From Ectocarpus siliculosus (Eukaryota > Sar > Phaeophyceae > Ectocarpales > Ectocarpaceae), in assembly GCA_000310025.1 (NCBI GenBank), contig FN648111.1, forward strand, positions 388,804 to 405,161: a stretch of DNA of 16,358 nt, read 5' to 3'. This document shows, one piece after another, positions 1-10,725 of the stretch. The notes beneath the pieces are model-generated. The model did not search any database. It was given only the letters and a program-made list of their open reading frames with translations, and was not told where the DNA came from. Position 1 is the first letter of the stretch, and each line of letters starts with the position of its first letter. The position numbers were made by a program, and so were the translations under genes.

Positions 1-3000
1 GTCCCGTAGATACGACCTCCTGCCAAGACCCTGCGCAATTCGTTGGTTGTCCGGCCTCAGCAAGAAGAGTTGCCTCCCAAAGTGCCGAACCCTGATGTGA
101 GCCTGCTAACATTGATGTAGTTGGCTCCGATGCAGCCGAAAGGTCGCTTGGGTCCCCTAGTCCTCCCGGCAGTCCTCCCGGAAGCTCTTTCATCAACTGT
201 TGTACGACTCGGATACAGCCAACTCCGGGGCGAACGGTGACCTCCTCTCGATTTTTTGTCGAGCGGTTGTACTTCATCACAGAGTATGGTAGGCCGTTCG
301 CCATGGCATGCCATGCGCACATGGTATTCATGTGACGCATATAGTGCGCTGGGACGTCTCTCCCGCTGCTAGATTTGTTTCCCCTCTTGTGTTTCTGGTG
401 GGCGAATTCCCCGCTAGAGGCGTTGGGCATATGTCCTGACGCGTCGGCAGAAAAGAAGGAGGCAATTGGGTATGGAAAATGTAATGAGACCTTTTTCATG
501 GTGTTGGCACAAAAGATGTACAGTGTTACACGACGTACTTATTTCGAGGGACGTTCGCCCGTACAAGCTCGTTACGGTGACGCCTCCATGTAGAAGTAAA
601 AATCCCACAATCTCACCGTGGTTATTCACAGCATCCGAGTAGTGGAGGATGCTGTGCATTGAAGGCCTCACGCCGTCCCTCCCGATAACTTGCTTCGCCG
701 TGTGTACCTATAGATGCGCAAGAAAATTAAATTACAAGACATCAAAAGAGAGGGGGCGTCGGGGGCAGTGTAAAGGTACCACACCAGAACGGCATCCCAA
801 ACGAGGGAGGCCACGATGAGGCTTCAAGGGTCTTGGCGTTGTGCAGACTACACCCGTCAAGAAAATTTATGTCCCACAAGCAATATTTGAGCATGTGAGG
901 TTAGTGTACGAAAGAAATAACGGAGTAATCATACGTCGAAGAGGGGATATGTGGGTAATATGCCCACACTCACGGACCATTTGTTAATACATGAAGCCAC
1001 GTCTCGTCTTATCTCACCATATCTAGCGCATGCGTGTGTAGCTGTTTTAGTTCCTCATCGTTGTGGGAAGGCGCTCGAACTGCAAACGACAACGCAGATG
1101 CGGATTGCACGAGCGTCAGCATTCCCTCCCACGCGGCGTTTTGCCCTCTCCACTCTGAGACCAGAGTCTTCATGAAGTCTTGTTTAAAGTATTTCGCCTG
1201 TTGTGGGTGGGCAGAGAGATAGAAGGGGTAGTTAGAGAGAGAAAGAGAGCCGAGACAAAGAAGAATTTCAATTTGCACGCGGAACGTAGAAGAAGCGGAT
1301 GAAGTGGTGGCGTAGCAGACTATTATATATGTTCTATTTCTCATGGAAGGGCGACGACCTTAATAACCTAATCAGGTCTTCTGAGCACACACGCGGTCTC
1401 ACCATGGACCACGAGCTCTGAAGAACCGGTCGAAAGACAAGCAGCATGATGGAGGACAACAGCCACTTATTGCTGCCCGTCAGGGAAGAGTAGTTGGTGA
1501 CGACATCCTTTAGTGGTGCCTCGCGTGGTGGATACAAAGCGTGACCGTGCTCCCTGATGATGGCGGACACGAGTTTCCGGCCCGCCGGATTCAAGCTCGT
1601 CAGGATGAAACTCTGAACGAGGGACTGGACGTTCTACGTCGCGCAAAACGATTACACACACGTTAAAGAAAACAGAGGAGGAACGTGCATGCCAAATATT
1701 ATTACGACGGAGCACAAGTAGACATCAGACAAAAAAATACATAATAATCTCTCGCACGAACATAAACACGTAGGTACGTTAAGCCACGGCCCTCATCACC
1801 CTTTCCATGCACTCGCTTCCTCCACGGCGACATCGCGCGAACGCGACTCCCGAATGCCTTTTTTCTCCACGCGGCGACGTCATTTTGTTCTCATGAGGGT
1901 TTTTAGCCCAGGTGTGGTGTCGCCCGATTATACAATAATATATGTATATACACTCTCAATTACCCGAACTTACCAAGGCATCCGCATGCAGGCTTTCGAC
2001 TGAGGTTGCCTTGAGCGCATCGATCTTGACGATGTCGTGCAATGGCCATATGGGTTGTTCCGGTACTGGAACCGCCACACCGAGTTCCTTTGAGGCGGTC
2101 GCTTGGGCCGCTGGCGTGGGGGCCAACTCAGCAAGAGTACGTCTCCCCCTCAAAATCTGTCCTCTCGTTCTCCGATTCGATTCTATGTCATACTTTGGTG
2201 ACCCCAACTCTCCACCGTCGTCTCCAAATTGCCCCACGAGGCAGTAAGGGCACGGATGCAAGGTGGAAGCGTTGGGATGCTTGCAGTATAGAATGAGCGC
2301 TCGTTGTGGCGAGTCTGCCACGATCAGCAACACCCCGCCTCGGACAAACACCTGCTGAAGCCGAACGCACGAAGAGGATGTTATTCGGTTGGCCAGAGCA
2401 AATGCAAACGCGCGTGATTTGGGCATGTGTAATGAAGTACCGACTGTTTTTTTTTGCAGCGCCCAACACAGCACGACGCTATTCTCAGTTGATACATTTG
2501 TTGTGCTTGTGGACATGAGAATACATACTGAGAGGAAAACGATATATATATAAGCACCACAAGCGACATGCCCCGAGGTACGGGGTTGACGCAACTCGAC
2601 TTCCTTCCACCTCCCATTCCGATCTTGCACAAAAGCTCTGGCGATGCACCCCTTTTCAAGTTCATGCAGAATCTTGCATTGCAGAAGCATTTCCCCCTCG
2701 CACGACGCCCCCGGAGAAGCGACTGTGGCAACGTGTATCTCTAATTTCCTTCTCTGCAGAGCTAAGCTATTCCACGCCCAGCTCAGGTACGTCCCTCCCA
2801 CCGATTTCTTGTTTCCGAGACCGTGGGCATTAAATCCATCGATGTGGTAGTTGACTGGCACGCTCACAAACGGCCTGTTCGAGACGTTGTGAAAGTATCC
2901 ATCCCCGCGGATGGTATAAAGCGGTTCATCCAGAGTGCCCTCCAGCGTCCACGGCTCGGACCGTTGGTATAGCGGCGATGTGGATGATGCTGCGCCACCG

Positions 3001-5007
3001 TGTGCGTTTCGCTTCCGGTTTCCGCCTCGTTTTTTGGCAGGAGTAACAAACGCCACACCGACACAAGCTAACGGTTGTATGTCGCACACACGTTCCCCTT
3101 CTTTCCAGTCCGGGATTCTGTCTTGGCGAGCTTTGACGTCGGCTTCCGGGTAGATTTCGCACAAGTCCTTGATGTCAGCGGTCCCCACCTCCTCCGTGAT
3201 GGACTTGTCTGTGCCTTGTGGCTCCCATACTCTCATGAATTGCACACCGTAGGCTGTCAAAATCGCACCCCTACCATCAGTTTCATCCTGGGCGACATCG
3301 ATCGCCGGTTTGAACGGGCGTACTGACGCTACCATTTTTTTCTTCTCAGCATCCCAAAAAACCTCCAAGACTCGGCAAACGCTATTATTGTTGGTCGCAC
3401 CAGTACCATCCTCTTGTAGTGCGACTATTGCGACGTCGTTTACGTGAACTGTCCTCCCCTTCGATCCAGGCGGCCTAATACCGTCGTAGCCGTAGTGAGG
3501 GTTTGATCTAGCTAGGACACCGTGCATGTTTGCACGTCTCCGGTTGCCCACAGGTCTCTCGGGGCCACAAAAAATGTGCTCAGAGGCCAGATTGGACCCA
3601 ACTGCCTCGTTTCTAGAAAGTTGCTTTCCTCCCGGGTTGCGTAAGAACGTCTTCATCGACGACGAAGCTTCCAGCTGGCGTTTGAGTATCAAGTTCGCCG
3701 GGACATCGTACACAATCGAAGTGCTATCTTTGCCCCCGGCAGCGATGGCGGTGGGCGAGCACCGCACGTCTCGCTTGTACACTTCGTACAAGTTCATACA
3801 GTCGCGCGTCCTTGCAACGAAGTGCTCGGCTTGTACGCCGTCTAGGTCTTTGATGTCAAATCCACCCCCTGTTTCCGAATCTTTGAACCGAAGCATAAAC
3901 AATAACCTGGCCAACGTCGCCCTAGACATCTGCTCCTTTGTGACTAACTGCATCAACAACAAATGGGATTGGGTCTTGAAGGGATACCACGGTGACTTTT
4001 CCGCCTTTGTGTTGTACCTAAGGTTTTGGGCCCCTCCTTCCATGAGGACTGCACCGAGCGCTGCGCAAATAGGCTTGTGGTAAGTTCCTAGGCGCGGCAT
4101 GTGGCTGTCACTTGGTTCTGTGATCGGTGCACCCGCCGCACCGCCTATACCAGCGTCATCAGTCGGTTTCGCTTCTCCTATCTCACCACCAGGCGAATCC
4201 AACTTAGCGTCAGAATCGTCGTCGACATGGCCATGGTCTACGTTGTCGGCATTTGCCCAGCCTATGTCACCACTCCCAGTAGACCCTTCGCTGCTGCTGG
4301 GGTAGTTTCTATCGTCTACAACAAATTCGCAGTTCATCATAAACCGATCTCGCAAAGTGTCTTCGTCCTCGTCGTTCGGACCTCGCCTTGCAAGCTCTGC
4401 GTTTCGGACAACTTCGTCCAAGTTGGTGCCGGACGATACCACGCTACGACGTACATCGGATGAACCACCCGCCAAACCTGTGCGTCGCGAGTTAGTTGTA
4501 GATTGTTCCTTCTGTTGGACTTGGTTTCGGCAATACTTGGTACAAAGAGTTTTTAGAGGTGGGAGAGCGTTTTTACGTTTGCGCGAAATGCATCAACCTA
4601 CTATTGTACTCTATCAAATGCTCAATCCGTTCTCTGCTGCAGGTGAATCGAGCTTTAATCGTCGGGACAGCGTCAGCTAGAGGGAAGTGTGTGTGTGTCT
4701 CTCGTGCGGCATAATTATGGCTCTTATAATTTTAATTTTGTCAATGTAAAACTCTCAATACATATAACACACCTTCACTAGGAATAGACCATCTACTCGT
4801 GCCCCGACCAGTCGATGCGTGGTCGTGCCGCACATGCTGCGGTCCTGCTGTGCCCCCCTCCGCCCCCGTAGCGCTACGCCTGCCGTCGTGTCTCGCATTC
4901 TGATGTTGCCTTAACGACCTCGCGTCGCGCGCCTCGTGTCCGCAGAAACAAGTCCACCGTCCCTCTGAAGGGTGGGGACGTGCACGCCTTGGGTCGCGAT
5001 TGTACAT
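1..5007 (-). CDS. Plavaka/CACTA-type DDE transposase, seven exons, 3' end beyond window
   Basis: Exons on the minus strand: 5007-4773, 4477-2582, 2338-1974, 1624-1403, 1197-1018, 707-617 and 435 to the edge; all phases match and no stops occur, giving at least 1,141 residues. The ATG at 5007 has an in-frame TAA one codon upstream. Residues 20-40 form a C2H2-like finger (C20, C22, H35, H40), likely for DNA binding. A 'SPWYPFKTQ' block near residue 240 and the core blocks IDGFN (D625) and ADSPQ (D719), the latter followed by HPCPYC (C740, C743), match the tnp2/Plavaka arrangement; 'MHSILHYSDAVNNHG' near 983-997 fits the conserved block after the catalytic core. This family cuts and pastes its own element in the nucleus. 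Residues about 420-500 look weakly BAH-like. The third catalytic acid is not assigned. The least certain junction is 4773/4477, where an alternative phase-compatible acceptor exists about 40 bases upstream. Zisupton/KDZ relatives are the main alternative family. Confidence 0.85.
708..1017 (-). other. Transposase intron between exons 5 and 6
   Basis: The donor GTGAGA follows codon 966 and the acceptor CTATAG precedes the 91-base exon 6. The acceptor has a T-rich tract upstream (TTTTCTTG). No other feature was seen in these 310 bases. Confidence 0.7.
1625..1973 (-). other. Transposase intron between exons 3 and 4
   Basis: The long reading frame ends a few codons into this intron, just past a canonical G|GTAAGT donor at 1973. 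The acceptor is GTCCAG, after which 74 clean codons begin at 1624. Nothing else was recognised in these 349 bases. Confidence 0.75.
2339..2581 (-). other. Stop-free 243-base intron inside the transposase catalytic core
   Basis: The intron runs from a GTACCT donor after the first base of codon 711 to a CCGAG acceptor. It is 243 bases (81 codons) and lacks stops, so an unspliced message stays open. Removing it joins 'EVELRQP' to 'RGVLLIVADSPQ', which restores the spacing expected before the second catalytic Asp. The segment itself is hydrophobic and Ser/Thr-rich, unlike the flanks. That the intron is spliced is inferred from family spacing. Confidence 0.65.
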
Positions 5008-5254
5008 CGTTTATGTGACACAATAGACCCCCTCTTCTCCATGCTTTGGGGGTCATACACCGGGTATGCGACACAGAACATACCATACACGTGCGCACAG
5101 CGCGTCGAATTTGATATATAACTGCGGCGCAATAGGCTCCGAAACCGCAACATAACGCCTTTTGTCATTGAAACCCTCCGATGGTTGAAGCTCTGATCTT
5201 GAACATAGATTTGCTGTTAGCCTGCCTTCACACACTCCCTACGCACGAGAGATC
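5008..5254. promoter_or_regulatory. Candidate bidirectional promoter with shared TATATA
   Basis: This 247-base spacer separates the transposase ATG (5007, minus) from the ATG of the 602-residue gene (5255, plus). TATATA at 5115-5120 reads the same on both strands. It lies about 108 bases from one start codon and 135 from the other, a usual distance for a TATA box plus a short leader. No other core element is clear. Promoter function is inferred from position. Confidence 0.45.
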
Positions 5255-8200
5255 ATGGCACGGCGTGCGAGCAGCGCCGGGGCGCCTCCCTTGAGGGACT
5301 ACAGCATCCAGGAGGATTGGGTCGCGCGTACGGGTGGAGGCGTCCTGTCTGCATCGGCCTTCTCCAGGTCGAAGCAGAAGGGGAAAAAGGGAAAGAAGAA
5401 AGCGTCGACGGTTGAACGCCATGATCAGCAGCAGCGTGATCAGATGAATGTAAGTTCGACTGACAACGGCCAAACATACTCTGCAGCGGCTCTCAGGGAG
5501 GCTGAGCGTTACCTTGGTCCTTTGGACGAGTTCGACGATGACATCCTGGGTCGTCACAGTGAACGCCGCCGTCGTCGCCTGCGCCGAAAGCCCGCTGTCG
5601 GGAAGGCGGCTGCCGACAGCAAAATATTCCACGTGCGTTTTTCATGTAAATTTGATCAAATCGAGGGTTGTTTTAAAGGGGGTTGTTTTGGAGGGCTATC
5701 TCCTTGGCCCGGACGCCCACCTCTTCGTGTTTTGTACGGTTCTTGCCTCGATGGATGCTTCATGCGTAGATCTCGGGACGAATTTATTGTCTATAGGGGT
5801 ACATGTGCCGGACACGTCTACTGGATGATTGGGAAACTTGTTTAGGTACTGACAAAAAACCAACGGCAAGTTTTGTTTTTTTCGGTTTTTAAATGCGCAC
5901 ATAACCGTCTTGACCGTTGGCCCCTCGGCCGTACGCAACCTAGCCCTGACCAACTTGGCCCAGTTACCACATAGGGCGAGGTAGCGTGCCGCGCGGTGTA
6001 GCCGACTAAATTCCCTGCGGTACGTTGGTGGAGGTCGACCCCCTTCCCCCCATATATGTAGACAATATCCGCGCCTCCTTGTGAAGACTTTTGTCGAGGT
6101 CGGACACTTGAACCCAACCCGAACCTCAAAAAGGGCAGAAATTCAGTTGACAAAGGTCTCCACAAGGGGGCGCGGGCATCCAACATTTTGGGGAAGGGGA
6201 GTCGAACTCCACCTGTGTAGCCTCATGTATCTGCGCTGTGTTTCGATCGTGTACACGGAGGGTCGTCGGTGTGTGTGCGCTACATACTTTACTCGTATGC
6301 ATTACACTACCAATACCGTGACCAGTACCGTAGTGGGTGGCACGAGATACCGTGACCGCTACATCGCGGGGGGCTCAACAACAAATATTTTATTCATCTT
6401 GCTCTCTTTGCGTCGTGGTCCCTTGTCCGTCGTCCTTTGTAGGAGGAGGAGCCCGAGGAGGAAGAGCAAGAGGCGGATCTCTCGTCCGTCAGGAGCGCTA
6501 AGGCTGCCGAAACGGCTCCTGGGTCGGCATCTTCGCAGCCGTCGAGCCGCCGGCCATCACTGCCAGGATTTTCCAGTATGGACGACGGTGGCGGCGCCGC
6601 CAGCGGTGCCGCGGCCACGGCGTCGCCTGGCGTGACGGCGCCGCGTGCCTCCTCCACTCGAAGGGTGTCGGCGGAGTTCGGCGACATTTCTTCGTCCGCG
6701 CGCCCTGCCGCTGCCTCCAGCTTTGGAGGTGTCAGCCACGGCGACGGCACAGCTTTCACGGTGTCGTCATCCATGAAGCCTGAAAACGCCATGGCTAGCG
6801 TCATGGGTGTTTTGGGCCCAGACGCGGCCCCACGCGTCTTCATATACCTCCTGCAAGAGCACATGGCGGAACATGTGAGTTGAATTTTTGTGTCCCTGTC
6901 AGAGAGAGTGTTGCAAAACACGTACATGGTACGCACGTCTCGTTATAATCTAAGCTTGTGCTTTTGTGTTTCTTGCGTAGATGCGGGTGCATTTTTTTGT
7001 GGTGTTGGCTGAAATTTTGCCGCCGAAGTCCTAGAATCGTGAGTTTCCCACCATCCGGTCGGTCTATAATATAGACGCACCACCTTCTGTAGGTGGCACA
7101 ATATGCCACAACCCCTGGGCCGATTATAAAAAGCTAACCTCAGTCCAGGACCATGAACATGCAGAAATGAAACGCCACGTTTTCGGAGAGCTCTCGACGA
7201 GATGGTTCATGCCGCCGTTTTGGTTGTGCCAGTTACTGTGTGGCAAATATCGATATTGTTCACAGCAGCAGGGGGTGCGGTATCTTGTGTCACCGACGGC
7301 GGTACATAAGGGGCTTGGCGTCGTGTGGAGGTGGAACCACAACTACTAACTTATATGTATCCTTGGTAACCCAGGATCGTCGTACATGCCGAATGGTGAC
7401 ACGAGTAGGAGTCTTGTGTACATTGATGTCTTGTGCTCGCCGTTCAGCCCGAGGATGATTGATGGTTGTGTTTGCACCGAAAAGCGTGGTTTCAGCATTC
7501 CCATCGTCGAAGACTAAGTAGCATAGAACCCACGACTTCTCTCTCACGCGTCGCTGGATTTTCCGCCCCCGATCTTGTGCTATACGGACGATATGCATCT
7601 CGCAGGTGCAGCTGGTTTTCTCCCCCATGTTCGGCGGCAGCGCGGAGACCGCGGCGACTCCTGCAGTTCACAGCGGCAGGCAGTCCGGAGGCGCAAACCG
7701 AGGTTTTACCGCCGGCATCTCCGTTGTCTGGAGTCACGCCATCATCGGCGACCAACAGCTGAACTTCTCGTTTGGGATGGGGAGGGCGGACCCTGCCACG
7801 AATCCGTGGTGCCGGATGTCCTACGGGTTCTGGGAGCCCGGTGGGATGAAGTGCGCGGCGTTCATGAGTGAGTGCTGTGTCTCTGTATAGATATTTTGGC
7901 GGTCTTGTTGACGACTTGCAATGGCACAAGGATTATGGCTAGGCCATGACGTATACCGGCTGTGCTGTGATCGAAATATATACTATTTCTCCCGTACTAA
8001 GACTGACGTGAAACACACTACATTTCGCCTCGATGTCGAACATGGACGTTCACGCCACGCAACAAGCCTACCACTTTCGTAGGAGTCGGACAAACGACCT
8101 GCTCTAATCGCACATGCGTCCGGAAATAGACTTACCTTGCTTGTGGCGGGCTGTTTATTGTGGCGACTAGTACACGAGCGAATATCAATACTGTCGGGTG

Positions 8201-10648
8201 ACTCATTACAGATGTCTCGCTGCAGCGCTACACCCGCGATTCACCGCCGTGGAACGTAACGTGATGCGTTGCGCCGTCTGCATTTTCGGGGGGGGGGGGG
8301 GGGTGTACTAGGTATCATGCATGCCGTAATAGTTAAGACCATAGACCTCGCATGGGAGGGGGAGGGGGGGTGTTCCGATGTGGCAGCTACATTCTGTTTG
8401 TTGTCTCCTGGGTCGGCAAAAGGTTCTTAACAGTTGTGCCCTCTTTGTTTATGCGTGCCTGACGAAGTCCGTTCAAAACCGTCTGTCATTTATGTCTTAA
8501 CGCCCTCCAAACACAGAGACCTTTCGGCCCGCGCTCCAGTCCGCACGTGGCACGTGGCACAAGGCCGTGAGGCTGGCCGTCATGATCTACATCCTCTCAG
8601 TGCTGGAGAGTTTGTCGGACGAAGACAGCGACCAGAGCACGGACGAGATCCTGAGGGCAGCGTCCCGGGCCGTCATTGCATTTGACCCTGCGGTCGTGGC
8701 AAAGACCGACGTGAGTATGTACAGATGTGTCATGTCGCGCGTGGTGGGTCGTAGAAACACATTATCTATTGCGCCACCAGCAGAAAACGGCAACCTGCCG
8801 ACCCCCGCTTCGCGTCTAAACGTACCAACCCAATCGGTCGGTCATGTTTTTTTTGTTGCGTGGCATATGTGTGCAGTAGTTTCGCGGCAAGTTTCAAAGC
8901 GTGCCCGGAATCGACGATCCTCGATTATATACACACGATGGCTAATACCCTCTTTACTTCCTTCGACCCCTCTTCGTGTCTATTTCTCCCTAACCCACGC
9001 AGGACATGCGCATCTTAGTCGGAGCCATCCTCGACTTGCCCCTACAGGCCCACAGGACGGGAGGGTGGGATTCCTTGGAGCCGGACGACGTATGGGGGGG
9101 GGGGACTGTCCTGTTCGTTGACAAGGTGAGCACAAATTTGGACAGCCTAGCGTGTAGCCCTTCCAGCCATGTATTAAAATTAGTTTGGTCATGACTTGAA
9201 GACCGTGCAAGTTTGGACAGCCTAGCGTGTAGCCGGTGCAGCCACGTCTTGATTTTCTTTGTCTCACGACTTGAAGACCGTGCAAGTTTGGACAGCCTAG
9301 CGTGTAGCCGGTGCAGCCACGTCTTGATTTTCTTTGTCTCATGACTTGAAGACCGGTGTTTATTATGTCCTCGATGCCGCGTACTCCGTTCGGTCGCCGC
9401 GTGTGATGCATTCTATTATTCTACTCACACTCACTCCCTACACATCTCGTACCTGTTGTGGGGTCATTTGGCTTCCTTGTTGTCATGGCAACACACGCAC
9501 AGGTAGCCCTGCCAATGGTGGAGGTGGCCATCGGGCTGATGAAGGTGATCATCGACGACGAGGAGTTGGACAACATGGCCATGGCCATCAAGCGGGTCAG
9601 ACGCTGGGCCGTGCTCGAGAAGGGCGGGTCGTCCAATACCGTGTTCCAGAAAGAGTGAGTGCAACGTAGGTCCGGCGTGTAGGCAACGTTGAGACCACCC
9701 AGATATAACATGGTATTTTGTTTAGTGTGTGTGTGTGCGTGCGTCCGTTGGACCAAGCTTGTGTTCCATCACGCCCTTGACATATGGGAGCCAATTTGGT
9801 CCACACCGGTCCTTCCCAGCAGCAAAATGTGTTTGTGTGATCAACATTACTCTGTCGTCCTACAAACCCGTGCATTCCACCGGTGTTGCATGTCGTGACA
9901 CCTCCCTCTTCTTGTCTACTTTGCCCTCCGTCTCGCCAACTATCCTGCAGGTTCTTTCGGCGCGTGTTCCTTTGGGCGCATGGAGCTAGCCAGAACCTGG
10001 AGGGCTGCCTCGACATCACGATGGAGACGATCGGCTGCACCGATTACGAGGCACTAGCTTGCCCGTACTTGAAGCCGGGTACGCTTTTCAAGTTTTACTG
10101 TAGCACAGTGTTATTTCATTTAAGACTCTTTTTAATACCTACTGGGCGAAATATGGATCTTGGGAGGGGTGGTGGGGAGGGTTGGTTCGTCTGCGTGGGA
10201 TTGCTGTGCATACCTGATCTATTGTTTTAGTAACCCATTCACAACAAAAGGACGCATCTGCTACTTTGGTCGCGTTCGCTTTTGTACCCCTGCGTGCATG
10301 TGACGAAGAATTTCACCTCTTGTGTATAGGGCTTTTGTGGTGCCTTGATGCTTGTTCACATGGTAACGGACGCAAACAGCGACAGGCACATTGGTCAGCT
10401 CCCCTAACCCTTTCCAATCTTGAATACAATTTTGTACACGCGATTATACTCCGTCCTTCACCTTCCGATTTTCCTCCTTGTGTGTCCTCAAACTTAAACA
10501 TGTGGCAGGTGCACGCAAGGGCCCCGATGTTGACTCCTGTGACGAGGTGCCCGAGACCCTCGCCCCCGCCAACTCCATGCTCTCTGATGGTGACGACGGC
10601 TCGGACAGCGACGCCGAGGGTGTGGCCATGGAGGAGGTTTCGACCTGA
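5255..10648 (+). CDS. Unrecognised 602-residue protein, eight exons, divergent from the transposase
   Basis: Exons: 5255-5632, 6443-6874, 7606-7867, 8517-8710, 9003-9125, 9503-9654, 9951-10078 and 10509-10648. They sum to 1,809 bases, exactly 603 codons with a terminal TGA, and every junction is GT..AG with matching phase (donors GTGCGT, then mostly GTGAGT/GTGAGC, and GTACGC last). I do not recognise the family. Residues 38-49 and 104-112 are Lys/Arg-rich and could be nuclear signals; 127-136 is almost all Glu; about 137-245 is Ala/Ser/Gly-rich low complexity. From about 246 the protein looks folded, with helical and Trp/Cys-containing stretches, and the last 45 residues are acidic. No signal peptide or clear membrane span is seen. 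Head-to-head placement with the transposase suggests a second element-encoded protein, comparable in position to TNPA of En/Spm. It could equally be a host gene. The exon 1 to exon 2 join is the weakest. Confidence 0.7.
5633..6442 (+). other. Intron 1 of the 602-residue gene
   Basis: The donor is GTGCGT and the acceptor TTTGTAG. These 810 bases contain open frames on both strands, but none has protein-like composition or sits between usable splice sites. I see no RNA gene or repeat here. Confidence 0.6.
6875..7605 (+). other. Intron 2 of the 602-residue gene
   Basis: The donor is GTGAGT and the acceptor CGCAG. A candidate small exon at 6981, after GCGTAG, reads 17 codons into a stop, so it is left out and both neighbours join in phase 0. 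No other structure was recognised in these 731 bases. Confidence 0.6.
7868..8516 (+). other. Intron 3 of the 602-residue gene, with G-rich tracts
   Basis: The donor is A|GTGAGT and the acceptor ACACAG. The 649-base intron holds a run of 16 G at 8288-8303 and a G3-A-G5-A-G7 tract at 8354-8370. Both lie on the transcribed message and could fold as quadruplexes. Confidence 0.65.
9126..9355 (+). repeat. 75-base minisatellite, three copies, in intron 5
   Basis: The anchor TTTGGACAGCCTAGCGTG starts at 9137, 9212 and 9287, an exact 75-base period. Copies 2 and 3 are nearly identical through 'GACTTGAAGACCG'; copy 1 has diverged in its second half. Copy 1 begins almost at the GTGAGC donor of intron 5 (9126-9502), so the array expanded against the exon edge. 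Being 75 bases it keeps frame on both strands, which explains the open antisense frame here. Confidence 0.9.
10079..10508 (+). other. Intron 7 of the 602-residue gene
   Basis: The donor is G|GTACGC and the acceptor GTGGCAG. Nothing else was recognised in these 430 bases. A competing acceptor nine bases downstream (ACGCAAG) would remove three codons. Confidence 0.6.
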
Positions 10649-10725
10649 TCTTCTCTTTTTTGCCGGCGTTTTGTCAGGCGCGGGTGTCGATTTCATGTAG
10701 CTCCTTCATGATGCCTGACATGTTT

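Noticed and set aside
3526-4083. 185-codon plus-strand frame
   Set aside because: It is the antisense of transposase exon 2, which has clear family blocks on the other strand.
6081-6635. 184-codon plus-strand frame
   Set aside because: It overlaps intron 1 and exon 2 in another frame, and its Arg-rich tail is a shadow of the Glu/Ser-rich exon.
6394-6936. 180-codon open frame on the minus strand
   Set aside because: It lies antisense to exon 2 of the 602-residue gene and is open because of GC-rich codon bias; it has no supporting splice sites or motif.
6981-7034. Candidate small exon starting ATG after GCGTAG
   Set aside because: It hits a stop after 17 codons in the phase required, while skipping it gives a clean phase 0 join.
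9137-9355. Regular repeats considered as CRISPR-like array
   Set aside because: Units are contiguous 75-base copies without unique spacers, in a eukaryotic intron; this is a minisatellite.
9726-9746. GTGTGTGTGCGTGCGT microsatellite
   Set aside because: A short, impure GT-rich run in intron 6 with no sign of function.
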